DNA of 64,000 nucleotides from Sphingobacteriales bacterium (GTDB lineage: Bacteria > Bacteroidota > Bacteroidia > Chitinophagales > Chitinophagaceae), in assembly GCA_016185185.1 (NCBI GenBank), contig JACPOD010000013.1:34868-98867 (forward strand), in the 5' to 3' direction. The position numbers and the translations under genes are program-made. Below the pieces are notes generated by a model. It was not told the DNA's origin and ran no database searches. It was given only the letters and a program-made list of their open reading frames with translations. This document shows positions 37,982-47,314 of the stretch, one piece after another. Within the stretch, counting starts at the first letter, position 1. Each line of letters starts with the position of its first letter.

Positions 37982-39094
37982 ATGGCTGAAGAAAAGAAAT
38001 TATTTAAAGTAACAATCGACAACATCACCATTGAAGTGGAGCCGGGTACATCTATATTAAACGCTGCCCGTAAAATTGGCGGCGAAATAGTTCCCCCGGC
38101 CATGTGCTATTACAGCAAATTGAAAGAGAGCGGTGGCAAATGCCGTACTTGTTTGGTGAGAGTAGCTGCAGGTTCAACTGCCGACCCAAGACCAATGCCT
38201 AAGTTAGTAGCATCATGCCGCACCAATGTAATGGACGGAATGGTGGTGGAAAATATTACCAGTCCCGCTGTGTTGGAAGCAAGAAAAGGTGTGGTGGAAT
38301 TTTTATTAATCAATCATCCTTTAGATTGTCCTATTTGCGACCAGGCCGGTGAATGTCATTTACAGGATTTGAGTTACGAACATGGTGCTGAAGGAACGAG
38401 ATATGAATTCAATAGAAGAACATTTAAGAAACATGACCTTGGTCCATACATTCAGTTACACATGACCCGCTGCATTCTTTGCTACCGTTGTGTGTTTACT
38501 GCCGACCAGGTTACTAATAAAAGAGTACATGGTGTGCTGGACAGAGGGGATCATTCAGAGATCGCTACTTATATTGAAAAGAATTTAGAGAATGATTTTA
38601 TTGGAAATGTAATTGATGTTTGCCCTGTAGGCGCATTAACCGATAAAACATTCCGGTTTAAGAACCGTGTATGGTTTACCAAGCCGGTTGATGCACACCG
38701 TGATTGCAGTAAATGTTGTGGCGAAGTACAATTGTGGATGCGGGGTGATGAAGTATTTCGTGTAACAGCCCGTAAAGATGAATATGGTGAAATAAAAGAC
38801 AGCAGCAAAGGCGGCACCGGTTGGATTTGTAACGAATGCCGTTTTGAAAAAAAGGATGCAAGCGACTGGGTGATTGAAGGATTATCCAATATCAACCGCC
38901 ATTCCGTTATTTCGCAGGGAAAATACCCCGGTTTGGTAATGCCAAAAGAAACAGTGGCAGAAGTAATGAATGGCCATGCACCCAAACTGATGATGAACAT
39001 CCATAGTGTGAGTGAAGTGAACAAACCGGAAATTGAGTTGAGTGCTTTGCCAAGACCTGCACATTCCGCTGATTTTAATAAAAAAGAAAAGTGA
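37982..39094 (+). CDS. nuoG: NADH-quinone oxidoreductase subunit G, short form (2Fe-2S/4Fe-4S region without the large molybdopterin domain)
   Basis: CYYSKLKESGGKCRTCLVRV, HPLDCPICDQAGECHLQDL, RCILCYRCV, VIDVCPVGALTDK; start 37982 preferred to ORF-track 37922, which runs through the repeat. Confidence 0.92.
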   Translation: MAEEKKLFKVTIDNITIEVEPGTSILNAARKIGGEIVPPAMCYYSKLKESGGKCRTCLVRVAAGSTADPRPMPKLVASCRTNVMDGMVVENITSPAVLEARKGVVEFLLINHPLDCPICDQAGECHLQDLSYEHGAEGTRYEFNRRTFKKHDLGPYIQLHMTRCILCYRCVFTADQVTNKRVHGVLDRGDHSEIATYIEKNLENDFIGNVIDVCPVGALTDKTFRFKNRVWFTKPVDAHRDCSKCCGEVQLWMRGDEVFRVTARKDEYGEIKDSSKGGTGWICNECRFEKKDASDWVIEGLSNINRHSVISQGKYPGLVMPKETVAEVMNGHAPKLMMNIHSVSEVNKPEIELSALPRPAHSADFNKKEK

Positions 39095-39387
39095 CATTAA
39101 CGAAGGAGCAAATACAGCAAACGATTCAGGAGTTCTTTGCCAATAAACCGGTAAAGAAAGCCTGGTTGTTTGGCAGCTATGCCCGTGGTGATGCAGATGA
39201 AAAAAGTGACGTGGATATACTGGTTGACCTTGACAAGATAAAGGAAGGAGGGATGGATTATTTTATATGGCCGGAAGAACTGGGTTTGCGGTTGAAAAAA
39301 AAAGTGGATGTGGTAAGCCGGAAATGGATGAACAGTCATATAAAACCTTATATAGAAAAAGATATGATAGTAATTTATGAGAGGTAA
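39091..39387 (+). CDS. Minimal nucleotidyltransferase (MNT/MntA-like antitoxin)
   Basis: AWLFGSYARGDADEKSDVDILVDL (GSx10DxD); GTG start overlaps the nuoG TGA. Confidence 0.85.
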   Translation: MTLTKEQIQQTIQEFFANKPVKKAWLFGSYARGDADEKSDVDILVDLDKIKEGGMDYFIWPEELGLRLKKKVDVVSRKWMNSHIKPYIEKDMIVIYER

Positions 39388-39724
39388 GATTGGCGATAAA
39401 GAAAGATTAAATCATATTTCAGACTGTATCAACGAAATTGAAACAGCGGTAAAAGGAATAAACAAAGAACAATTTGTAAGTAATCATGTATTGAGGATAG
39501 CAGTGGTAAAATGGCTGGAGATAATTGGTGAAGCCGCTAATTATATTTCTGCCGGGTTAAAAGAAAAGCACCCCGGTATTGAGTGGAAGAAAATAACAGG
39601 GTTAAGAAATATTGTAGTGCATGAATATTTTGGTATTAACTACGATATCATCTGGTTGATTGTGAAAACGGAATTAGACAACTTAAAAAACACCATCACT
39701 GATTTATTAAAAGAGTTTGAATAA
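39377..39724 (+). CDS. HEPN-domain protein (DUF86/HepT-like toxin)
   Basis: IVHHEYF-type Rx4HxY motif: GLRNIVVHEYFGINYDIIW; overlaps MNT gene by 11 nt. Confidence 0.85.
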   Translation: MRGKIGDKERLNHISDCINEIETAVKGINKEQFVSNHVLRIAVVKWLEIIGEAANYISAGLKEKHPGIEWKKITGLRNIVVHEYFGINYDIIWLIVKTELDNLKNTITDLLKEFE

Positions 39725-40764
39725 TGTTATTGACTATTGACTGGTTATTGATTATTGAAAAATTAGTACTGATAGTGGTAGTGGTACTGGTGGCATTGGG
39801 TATTGCCATGTACAGTACCTGGGCAGAGCGTAAAGTTGCTGCTGTTATGCAGGACAGAAAGGGCCCAACCCGTGCAGGCCCCTTCGGTTTATTACAACCA
39901 GTGGCTGATGGAATCAAATTATTTTTTAAAGAAGAGATCATTCCAAATACATCCAACAAATTCTTATTTGTATTGGGACCCATGCTGGCTATGATGACAG
40001 CGATGTTAACCAGTGCAGTAATTCCCTGGGGAAATAAAATTGAATTGTTTGGCAGAACGATTGACTTACAAATTGCCGATGTAAACATTGGTATCCTGTT
40101 CATCTTTGGTGTGGTAAGCCTCGGTGTATATGGAATAATGATTGGTGGATGGGCCTCCAATAATAAGTTTTCATTAATGGCTGCTATTCGTGGAGCATCA
40201 CAGATGATCTCTTATGAACTGGCAATGGGTATTGCTATCATTGCCTTAATGTTTATAACAGGAACATTAAGTCTGAAAGGAATTGTGGAACAGCAGATGA
40301 ACCATACCTGGAATATTATTTACCAGCCCATTGGTTTCTTAGTTTTCTTTGTGTGTGCATTGGCAGAATGTAACCGTACACCATTTGATTTACCCGAAGC
40401 AGAGAACGAACTAAACTTTGGGTATCACCAGGAATATTCTTCCATGAAGCTGGGCTTTTACTTATTTGCTGAATACATTAATATGTTCATCAGTGGAGTG
40501 GTAATGGCTACCTTGTTCTTTGGGGGTTATGATCTGCCTTTTTTGAATGAAGCAACATTATCACCAAACATTGCTGCATTAATTGGTGTGCTGGCCTTGT
40601 TTGGTAAAGCAATATTCTTTGTGCTGGTATTTATGTGGATCCGCTGGACCATTCCACGTTTCCGCTACGACCAGTTGATGAATTTAGGATGGAAAGGATT
40701 ATTACCGCTGGCACTGGTAAATATGCTGGTAACAGCAGCAGTGGTATTGTGGTTGAATAAATAG
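39724..40764 (+). CDS. nuoH: NADH-quinone oxidoreductase subunit H
   Basis: STWAERKVAAVMQDRKGPTRAGPFGLLQPVADGIKLFFKE, ALAECNRTPFDLPEAENEL. Confidence 0.96.
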   Translation: MLLTIDWLLIIEKLVLIVVVVLVALGIAMYSTWAERKVAAVMQDRKGPTRAGPFGLLQPVADGIKLFFKEEIIPNTSNKFLFVLGPMLAMMTAMLTSAVIPWGNKIELFGRTIDLQIADVNIGILFIFGVVSLGVYGIMIGGWASNNKFSLMAAIRGASQMISYELAMGIAIIALMFITGTLSLKGIVEQQMNHTWNIIYQPIGFLVFFVCALAECNRTPFDLPEAENELNFGYHQEYSSMKLGFYLFAEYINMFISGVVMATLFFGGYDLPFLNEATLSPNIAALIGVLALFGKAIFFVLVFMWIRWTIPRFRYDQLMNLGWKGLLPLALVNMLVTAAVVLWLNK

Positions 40765-40767
40765 TTT

Positions 40768-40843
40768 GTCAGGCTGAGCTTGTCGAAGCCTTGATGAATA
40801 AAGTATAAATGTTTAAGAGCACTTCGACGAGCTCCTGTGTGAC
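40768..40843. repeat. Inverted repeat pair in nuoH-nuoI gap
   Basis: GTCAGGCTGAGCTTGTCGAAG ... CTTCGACGAGCTCCTGTGTGAC. Confidence 0.65.
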
Positions 40844-40951
40844 AACATAGTTGAATTGATGAATAAAGAACAGAACGTTGAAGTGAGTGACACAACAGCA
40901 GATGAACAGTGTTGATGTCGCAGGTAACATAAAAAATATTGAGGACGAGTT

Positions 40952-41497
40952 ATGCAAGCATTAACAACAAGAGCAAAACAAGTTGACCGCAAGCCAATGA
41001 CACTGGCGGAAAAAATATATTTGCCTGCAATTTTTAAAGGAATGGCTATTACATTTAGTCACATCTTTAAAAAGAAGGCAACGATCAGCTATCCGGAACA
41101 AAAACGTCCGTTTAGTCCGGTGTTTCGTGGTTTACATGTTTTAAATCGTGATGCAGAAGGAAGAGAAAATTGTACAGCATGTGGTTTGTGTGCAGTAGCT
41201 TGTCCCGCAGAAGCTATTACAATGGAAGCAGCAGAAAGGCAACCGGGCGAGGAGCATTTATATCGTGAAGAAAAATATGCCGCCAAATATGAAATCAATA
41301 TGCTGCGTTGTATTTTTTGTGGATTATGTGAAGAAGCATGCCCGAAAGATGCGATTTACCTGAGTGAAACATTTGCGCCGAGTAATTACAACCGGGCAAG
41401 TTTTATTTATGGTAAAGAAGAATTAGTGATACCACATCCGAAAGAAAATCCGGACGCTTATAAAAAAGCATTGGGTAACCGGGCAAAAAAGAATTAA
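40952..41497 (+). CDS. nuoI: NADH-quinone oxidoreductase subunit I
   Basis: CTACGLCAVACPAEAIT and CIFCGLCEEACPKDAI. Confidence 0.96.
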   Translation: MQALTTRAKQVDRKPMTLAEKIYLPAIFKGMAITFSHIFKKKATISYPEQKRPFSPVFRGLHVLNRDAEGRENCTACGLCAVACPAEAITMEAAERQPGEEHLYREEKYAAKYEINMLRCIFCGLCEEACPKDAIYLSETFAPSNYNRASFIYGKEELVIPHPKENPDAYKKALGNRAKKN

Positions 41498-41528
41498 GTA
41501 AACTGATTATAAAAGACTAACTGCTTAC

Positions 41529-42053
41529 ATGAACGTTACAGAAATATTGTTTTGGATCTTAAGCGCTTTAGCAATTGGCAGTGCCTTAATGGTATTGCTG
41601 AGCAAGAACCCGGTGCACAGTGTGCTTTGGCTTATCATGGTTTTCTTTGCTATTTCCGGCCATTATATTTTACTCAATGCACAATTTCTTTTTATTGTAA
41701 ACCTGATCGTTTATGCAGGAGCTATCATGGTATTGTTCCTGTTCGTGATCATGTTAATGAATTTGAATACTGATACAGAACCACAAAAAAATAAATGGTT
41801 GCGGTTGGCCGGTGTGGTAGCAGGTGGATGTTTGATGCTCGTATTTGTAGCAGCATTCCGGGAAGCAGAAATACAGCGTCAACAGGCAAATGCAGCGGTA
41901 AGACTGGTGCAAATGGGAGAAGGAAATATTGGATTGATTGAAAACCTGGGTAAGGCATTATTTCATGAATATGTGTTACCATTTGAAATAAGCAGTGTAT
42001 TGTTTTTAAGTGCGATGGTAGGTGCGGTGGTGATTGGTAAAAAAGGAGATTAA
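41529..42053 (+). CDS. nuoJ: NADH-quinone oxidoreductase subunit J
   Basis: FLFIVNLIVYAGAIMVLFLFVIMLMNL. Confidence 0.95.
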   Translation: MNVTEILFWILSALAIGSALMVLLSKNPVHSVLWLIMVFFAISGHYILLNAQFLFIVNLIVYAGAIMVLFLFVIMLMNLNTDTEPQKNKWLRLAGVVAGGCLMLVFVAAFREAEIQRQQANAAVRLVQMGEGNIGLIENLGKALFHEYVLPFEISSVLFLSAMVGAVVIGKKGD

Positions 42054-42054
42054 A

Positions 42055-42076
42055 CCCCCTAACCCCCTAAAGGGGG
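42055..42076 (-). repeat. PE1, 3'-type copy after nuoJ
   Basis: CCCCCTAACCCCCTAAAGGGGG. Confidence 0.85.
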
Positions 42077-42117
42077 AACTTAGGTGAGGTTATTTTATTA
42101 TAATAAAAATAAATAAG

Positions 42118-42136
42118 CCCCTTTAGGGGTTTGGGG
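42118..42136 (+). repeat. PE1, 5'-type copy immediately before nuoK ATG
   Basis: CCCCTTTAGGGGTTTGGGG then tATG. Confidence 0.8.
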
Positions 42137-42137
42137 T

Positions 42138-42473
42138 ATGCCGATTAATTATTACATATTTCTTGCGTTAGCGCTGTTTTGTATTGGCGTGGCTGGAGTA
42201 TTAACCCGCCGCAATGCCATCATTATTTTTATGTGCATTGAGTTAATGCTGAATGCAGTGAACCTATTGCTGGTGGCATTTTCTAAAATGCATCATTTAG
42301 ATGTGATGCAAACCAACCCTGCCACAACAGTAGGCACCGATGCGCAACTGTTTGTTTTCTTCATTATGGTGGTGGCGGCTGCAGAAGTGAGTGTGGGATT
42401 AGCCATTATAGTAATGATGTACCGCAATACGCATTCTATCGATATTAATTTCTTAAACCGGTTAAAACATTAA
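42138..42473 (+). CDS. nuoK: NADH-quinone oxidoreductase subunit K
   Basis: [30 protein letters not shown]. Confidence 0.96.
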   Translation: MPINYYIFLALALFCIGVAGVLTRRNAIIIFMCIELMLNAVNLLLVAFSKMHHLDVMQTNPATTVGTDAQLFVFFIMVVAAAEVSVGLAIIVMMYRNTHSIDINFLNRLKH

Positions 42474-42494
42474 AAGCCAAAAGGCTCCTGATAC

Positions 42495-44396
42495 ATGAGT
42501 AACATTTTAGAATATATCTGGCTGGTTCCTTTGTTTCCGTTAATTGGTTTTTTAATTAATGGATTGGGCAGAAATTATTTGAGTAAAACTTTTGTGAGTA
42601 TTATTGGTTGTGGTGTATTACTGGCCTCTTTTGCAGCAAGCGTTTACTTCTTTATGAGTGTGAAAAGCGGTAATAGTGAAGTAGTACATTTATTTGACTT
42701 TATAAGTACAAACAGTATAAATATCCCTTTCGAATTCCAGGCAGATGCACTTTCTTCCTTATTTCTTTTAATTATTACGGGTGTTGGTTTTTTAATACAC
42801 CTGTATTCTACCGCTTATATGCATGAAGAAAGCAGTACACATTTTGCCAGGTATTTTGCGTATCTCAACCTGTTTGTATTTTCTATGTTGCTGCTGGTAT
42901 TAGGTGGCAACTATGTCATCATGTTCATTGGATGGGAAGGAGTGGGACTATGTTCTTATTTGCTGATTGGTTACTGGTTTAAGAACACGGATTATAATAA
43001 TGCTGCCAAGAAAGCTTTTATCATGAACCGTATTGGTGATCTTGGTTTTTTACTGGCAGTGTTCTGGATGATCCAGCAATTTAATTCCGTAAGTTTTGGT
43101 GAAGTATTTGCCAAATCACCACAGGCTTCTGTTGCTGTATTAACTGGTATTACGTTATTACTTTTTGTGGGTGCTACTGGTAAGAGTGCACAAATTCCAT
43201 TATACACATGGTTGCCCGATGCGATGGCTGGTCCAACACCTGTTTCTGCACTCATCCATGCTGCTACCATGGTTACGGCAGGCATTTATATGATTGCACG
43301 CAGCAATGTGATGTATACCCTTGCTCCAACCACTCAAACAGTAGTTGCTGTGGTTGGTTTGGCTACAGCCATCTTTGCTGCAACTATAGCAATTAAGCAA
43401 AACGATATTAAAAAAGTACTGGCTTATTCAACAGTAAGCCAGCTGGGCTATATGTTTCTTGGTTTAGGAGTGGGTGCTTATACCGGTGCCGTATTTCATG
43501 TAATGACACATGCTTTCTTCAAAGCTTTGTTATTCCTTGGGGCAGGTTCTGTTATTCATGCCATGCATCACGAACAGGATATCCGTAACATGGGCGGGTT
43601 GAGAAAAAAATTACCCATCACTCATCTTACGTTTTTATTAGGATGCATTGCCATTGCTGGTATTCCTCCGTTCAGTGGCTTCTTTTCAAAAGATGAAATA
43701 TTAGCAGCAGCTTATGAAGCTAATCCTGTTTACTGGATTATTGGTGTAGCAGGAGCAATGATGACAGCATTCTATATGTTTCGTTTATATGCTACTACGT
43801 TCCTTGGTTCATTCAGAGGTACACAGGAGAAGGAACATCACTTGCATGAAAGTCCTGCCGCCATGACCATTCCTTTAATTGTATTAGCAATACTGGCGGT
43901 AGTTGGTGGATTTGTTGGTATTCCAAAAGTATTTGCAGAAAATGCGCATTCATTAGAACATTTCTTATCACCCATATTTGCACAGTCAGAAGAGTTAGTA
44001 AAGAAAGAACATGCATTGGATCATACAAAAGAGATAGGATTAATGGCAGCGTCTGTGATTCTGGCATTAATTGCTATTTCTTACGCATTAAACCGTTTCA
44101 GCAAAAAACCAGAATTGAAAGAAGCAGAAGGATTTGGAAAAATATTGGCCAACAAGTTGTATGTGGATGAAATGTATGATGCCATCATCGGTAAACCGTT
44201 AAAAGCCATTTCTGCATTCTTTAATAACGTTATTGAAAAAGCAGGTATTGATGGATTTGTAAATGGTATTGGAGATGGGGTTCAATATGCCAGTCGGCAA
44301 TTGCGCTTGTTGCAAAGTGGCCAGGTGGGCAGTTATATTTTACTGATGGTGATTGGTATTATTATTTTGTTTATTATTCAATTATTTGTCCAATAA
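42495..44396 (+). CDS. nuoL: NADH-quinone oxidoreductase subunit L
   Basis: IGWEGVGLCSYLLIGYW, TWLPDAMAGPTPVSALIHAATMVTAG. Confidence 0.96.
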   Translation: MSNILEYIWLVPLFPLIGFLINGLGRNYLSKTFVSIIGCGVLLASFAASVYFFMSVKSGNSEVVHLFDFISTNSINIPFEFQADALSSLFLLIITGVGFLIHLYSTAYMHEESSTHFARYFAYLNLFVFSMLLLVLGGNYVIMFIGWEGVGLCSYLLIGYWFKNTDYNNAAKKAFIMNRIGDLGFLLAVFWMIQQFNSVSFGEVFAKSPQASVAVLTGITLLLFVGATGKSAQIPLYTWLPDAMAGPTPVSALIHAATMVTAGIYMIARSNVMYTLAPTTQTVVAVVGLATAIFAATIAIKQNDIKKVLAYSTVSQLGYMFLGLGVGAYTGAVFHVMTHAFFKALLFLGAGSVIHAMHHEQDIRNMGGLRKKLPITHLTFLLGCIAIAGIPPFSGFFSKDEILAAAYEANPVYWIIGVAGAMMTAFYMFRLYATTFLGSFRGTQEKEHHLHESPAAMTIPLIVLAILAVVGGFVGIPKVFAENAHSLEHFLSPIFAQSEELVKKEHALDHTKEIGLMAASVILALIAISYALNRFSKKPELKEAEGFGKILANKLYVDEMYDAIIGKPLKAISAFFNNVIEKAGIDGFVNGIGDGVQYASRQLRLLQSGQVGSYILLMVIGIIILFIIQLFVQ

Positions 44397-44412
44397 ATTT
44401 TGAAAGGTATTT

Positions 44413-45849
44413 ATGTTAGCATTGCTATTAATATTGATTCCGTTGGTTACAGGTGTAGCGGCTTTTTTCATAAAAAATGAAAAAGTAGTAAAAAGCTGGG
44501 CTTTGCTATCGGCTGTGGTTGCCCTGGGAATTTCTCTTGCTACTTTGTATTATACTGATACCACGCATCTTACTTTTACAAAAGAATGGTTGCCAGATCT
44601 GGGTTCTTCTTTTTCTGTAGGGTTAGATGGCATGGGAAAGATGCTTACGTTATTAACAGCGATTGCTTTCCCTATCATTTTTATTTCCACTAAGCATTCA
44701 ACATATAAAGATGCTAACCAGTTTTATGGATTAATGTTATTATCACAGGCAGGTTTAATGGGTGTATTTCTATCAACTGATCTTTTATTATTTTATTTTT
44801 TCTGGGAGCTGGCATTAGTGCCTGCTTATTTTCTATGCAGTAAATGGGGTGGTGAAAAAAGGATTAGCGTTACGTTTAAATTCTTTATTTATACTTTTCT
44901 CGGATCCCTCATCATGCTCATCGGCATTTTATATCTCTACATTTTAAACCCGGAAAAATCTTTTGCTCTCCAGTCTATTTATAAAATGACGCTTAACAAC
45001 AGGGCCCAGGATATTTTATTCTGGATGTTTTTCCTCGCCTTTGCTATTAAAATGCCCATCTTTCCTTTTCATACCTGGCAACCAGATACCTATGAGCAAT
45101 CACCTACGGCTACTACCATGGTATTGAGTGGTATTATGGTTAAAATGGGATTGTTTGCAGTAGTACGTTGGCTGTTGCCTGTATTTCCGCATGCAGCAAG
45201 AGGGTTTGATAATATTATCATCGGGTTATCTGTAACAGGGATGATCTATGCTTCCTGCATTGCGATAGTACAGGATGATCTGAAACGGTTGGTTGCCTAT
45301 TCTTCCATTGCACATATTGGATTGATGAGTGCTGCATTATTTGCTGGTAAAGCAAATGGCGTACAGGGTGTGATGGTGCAAATGTTTAATCATGGCATTA
45401 ATATAATTGGATTGTGGATTGTGATAGAACTAACCGAACGGCAATTTGGTACACGTAAAATGAGTGAACTGGGAGGTCTTGCACAAAAAGCTCCGGCACT
45501 GGCTATTTTATTAGTCATCGTTGCTTTGGCTAACGTAGCATTGCCATTAACAAACGGGTTTGTGGGTGAATTCTTAATGTTTACCGGTTTATACCAGTTT
45601 AATGTTTGGTACACAGTTGTAGCGGGGTTAAGTATTATCCTGGCAGCTATTTATACGTTAAATATGATCCAAAAAGTATTTTACGGAAATACAAATGCAT
45701 TAACAGAACAGGCCGTTGATATAAGGTTAAATGAAAAACTGGTATTGAGTGTGCTGGTTATTTTGATTTTTGCCATGGGAGTATATCCCAAACCAATCAT
45801 TGAACTTACACAGGCATCGGTAAACAGTTTGGTAAGTGTATTTAAATAA
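44413..45849 (+). CDS. nuoM: NADH-quinone oxidoreductase subunit M
   Basis: FFWELALVPAYFL, FHTWQPDTYEQSPTATTMVLSGIMVKMG. Confidence 0.95.
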   Translation: MLALLLILIPLVTGVAAFFIKNEKVVKSWALLSAVVALGISLATLYYTDTTHLTFTKEWLPDLGSSFSVGLDGMGKMLTLLTAIAFPIIFISTKHSTYKDANQFYGLMLLSQAGLMGVFLSTDLLLFYFFWELALVPAYFLCSKWGGEKRISVTFKFFIYTFLGSLIMLIGILYLYILNPEKSFALQSIYKMTLNNRAQDILFWMFFLAFAIKMPIFPFHTWQPDTYEQSPTATTMVLSGIMVKMGLFAVVRWLLPVFPHAARGFDNIIIGLSVTGMIYASCIAIVQDDLKRLVAYSSIAHIGLMSAALFAGKANGVQGVMVQMFNHGINIIGLWIVIELTERQFGTRKMSELGGLAQKAPALAILLVIVALANVALPLTNGFVGEFLMFTGLYQFNVWYTVVAGLSIILAAIYTLNMIQKVFYGNTNALTEQAVDIRLNEKLVLSVLVILIFAMGVYPKPIIELTQASVNSLVSVFK

Positions 45850-45869
45850 GAAAAGAGCAAAGTATTAAT

Positions 45870-47249
45870 ATGAACGTAATTGTTTTATCTGCAGTTTGGG
45901 GAGTGGTTATGATGTTCAGCGGTTTATTTATCGCTGACAAAAGCAAAGCAAAAGTTGTTGCGGCAATCGGTCTTATTGTTTTGCTGGTTGGCAATTATTT
46001 TGATTTACATCATCAATCGTTTACACTATCCGATTTTAACGGGTTGCTTCATGTTGACAGCTTTGGGTTGATATTTACAAGTATCGCTTTGGTTTCTACT
46101 TTATTGTATTTACTGCTTACAGGAAGTGAAATGGAAAAAGTGGGCAATCATATTTTTGAATACTGGGCATTGATATTTTTTGTTTTGTGCGGGGTAGCAC
46201 TGGTAGCTGTTTACAATAATTTTCTCATGTTATTTTTAGGCATAGAAATCATTTCTATCCCACTTTACATTTTAACCGGCGCAGATAAACGCAATCTTAA
46301 AAGTAATGAAGGCTCGCTGAAATACTTTTTAATGGGGTCCTTCTCAACGGGTATTATGCTGATGGGTATTGCATTTATTTATGGAGCAAGAGGAACTTTT
46401 GCTTTGGAAATGCCACCCATTACCACTACACATTTACCCGTGATGATCGCTATCGGTTTAACATTTTTAGCGATAGCATTATCCTTTAAAGTTTCAGCTG
46501 CCCCTTTTCATTTTTGGACACCTGATGTTTATGATGGTGCCCCAACTGTTTTCACTTCCTTCATGGCCACTGTGGTAAAAGCAGCAGGCTTTATTGCATT
46601 TGTAAGATTATTTGAAGTGTCGTTTGGGGGAATGACCGATTACTGGCAGTTTACTATTGCCCTCATAATTGTAACAACATTAGTGGTTGGAAATATTACC
46701 GCCGTGTTTCAGCAAAGCATCAAGCGTATGCTGGCGTATTCCAGTATTGCACAGGCAGGGTTTATGTTGTTTGCAGTATATGCTGTAAATGCATTGGCCA
46801 AGGAGGGTATTTTACTTTATGCTGCTGCTTATTGCCTGGCTACTATTGGCATTTTTGCGGTGCTGGTAAAAATGAAAGATTACACGTTTGAAGGATTTAA
46901 TGGGCTGGCAAAACAACAACCGCTGGTGGCCTTTCTCACAACCATATTTCTTTTATCCTTAGCCGGTATTCCGCTTACCGCAGGGTTTCTGGCTAAATAT
47001 TATATGGTGGCATCTGCCATGAAATCGGGAACCTATATCTGGTTGCTGCTGATAGCCATGCTAAGCGCTGCCGTGAGTGTGTATTATTATTTCAGGGTAA
47101 TACAGGCCATGTATTTTAAACAGGGAGATGCGGCTGCTTCAGATATTACACCAACATTCAAAGTGGTACTTGCCATTACAGCCGGATTAATAATTCTTTT
47201 GGGGATCTTCCCCAACAGCTTGCTGTTAGATTGGTTTCATCTTTTTTAA
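45870..47249 (+). CDS. nuoN: NADH-quinone oxidoreductase subunit N
   Basis: APFHFWTPDVYDGAPTVFTSFMATVVKAAG, MLAYSSIAQAGFML. Confidence 0.95.
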   Translation: MNVIVLSAVWGVVMMFSGLFIADKSKAKVVAAIGLIVLLVGNYFDLHHQSFTLSDFNGLLHVDSFGLIFTSIALVSTLLYLLLTGSEMEKVGNHIFEYWALIFFVLCGVALVAVYNNFLMLFLGIEIISIPLYILTGADKRNLKSNEGSLKYFLMGSFSTGIMLMGIAFIYGARGTFALEMPPITTTHLPVMIAIGLTFLAIALSFKVSAAPFHFWTPDVYDGAPTVFTSFMATVVKAAGFIAFVRLFEVSFGGMTDYWQFTIALIIVTTLVVGNITAVFQQSIKRMLAYSSIAQAGFMLFAVYAVNALAKEGILLYAAAYCLATIGIFAVLVKMKDYTFEGFNGLAKQQPLVAFLTTIFLLSLAGIPLTAGFLAKYYMVASAMKSGTYIWLLLIAMLSAAVSVYYYFRVIQAMYFKQGDAAASDITPTFKVVLAITAGLIILLGIFPNSLLLDWFHLF

Positions 47250-47314
47250 CCGTTCAGCTAATTTATTTTCTTAAGCAATTAGCTTCCTGTATTTTTAGGG
47301 GTAGAAAAACGTTT

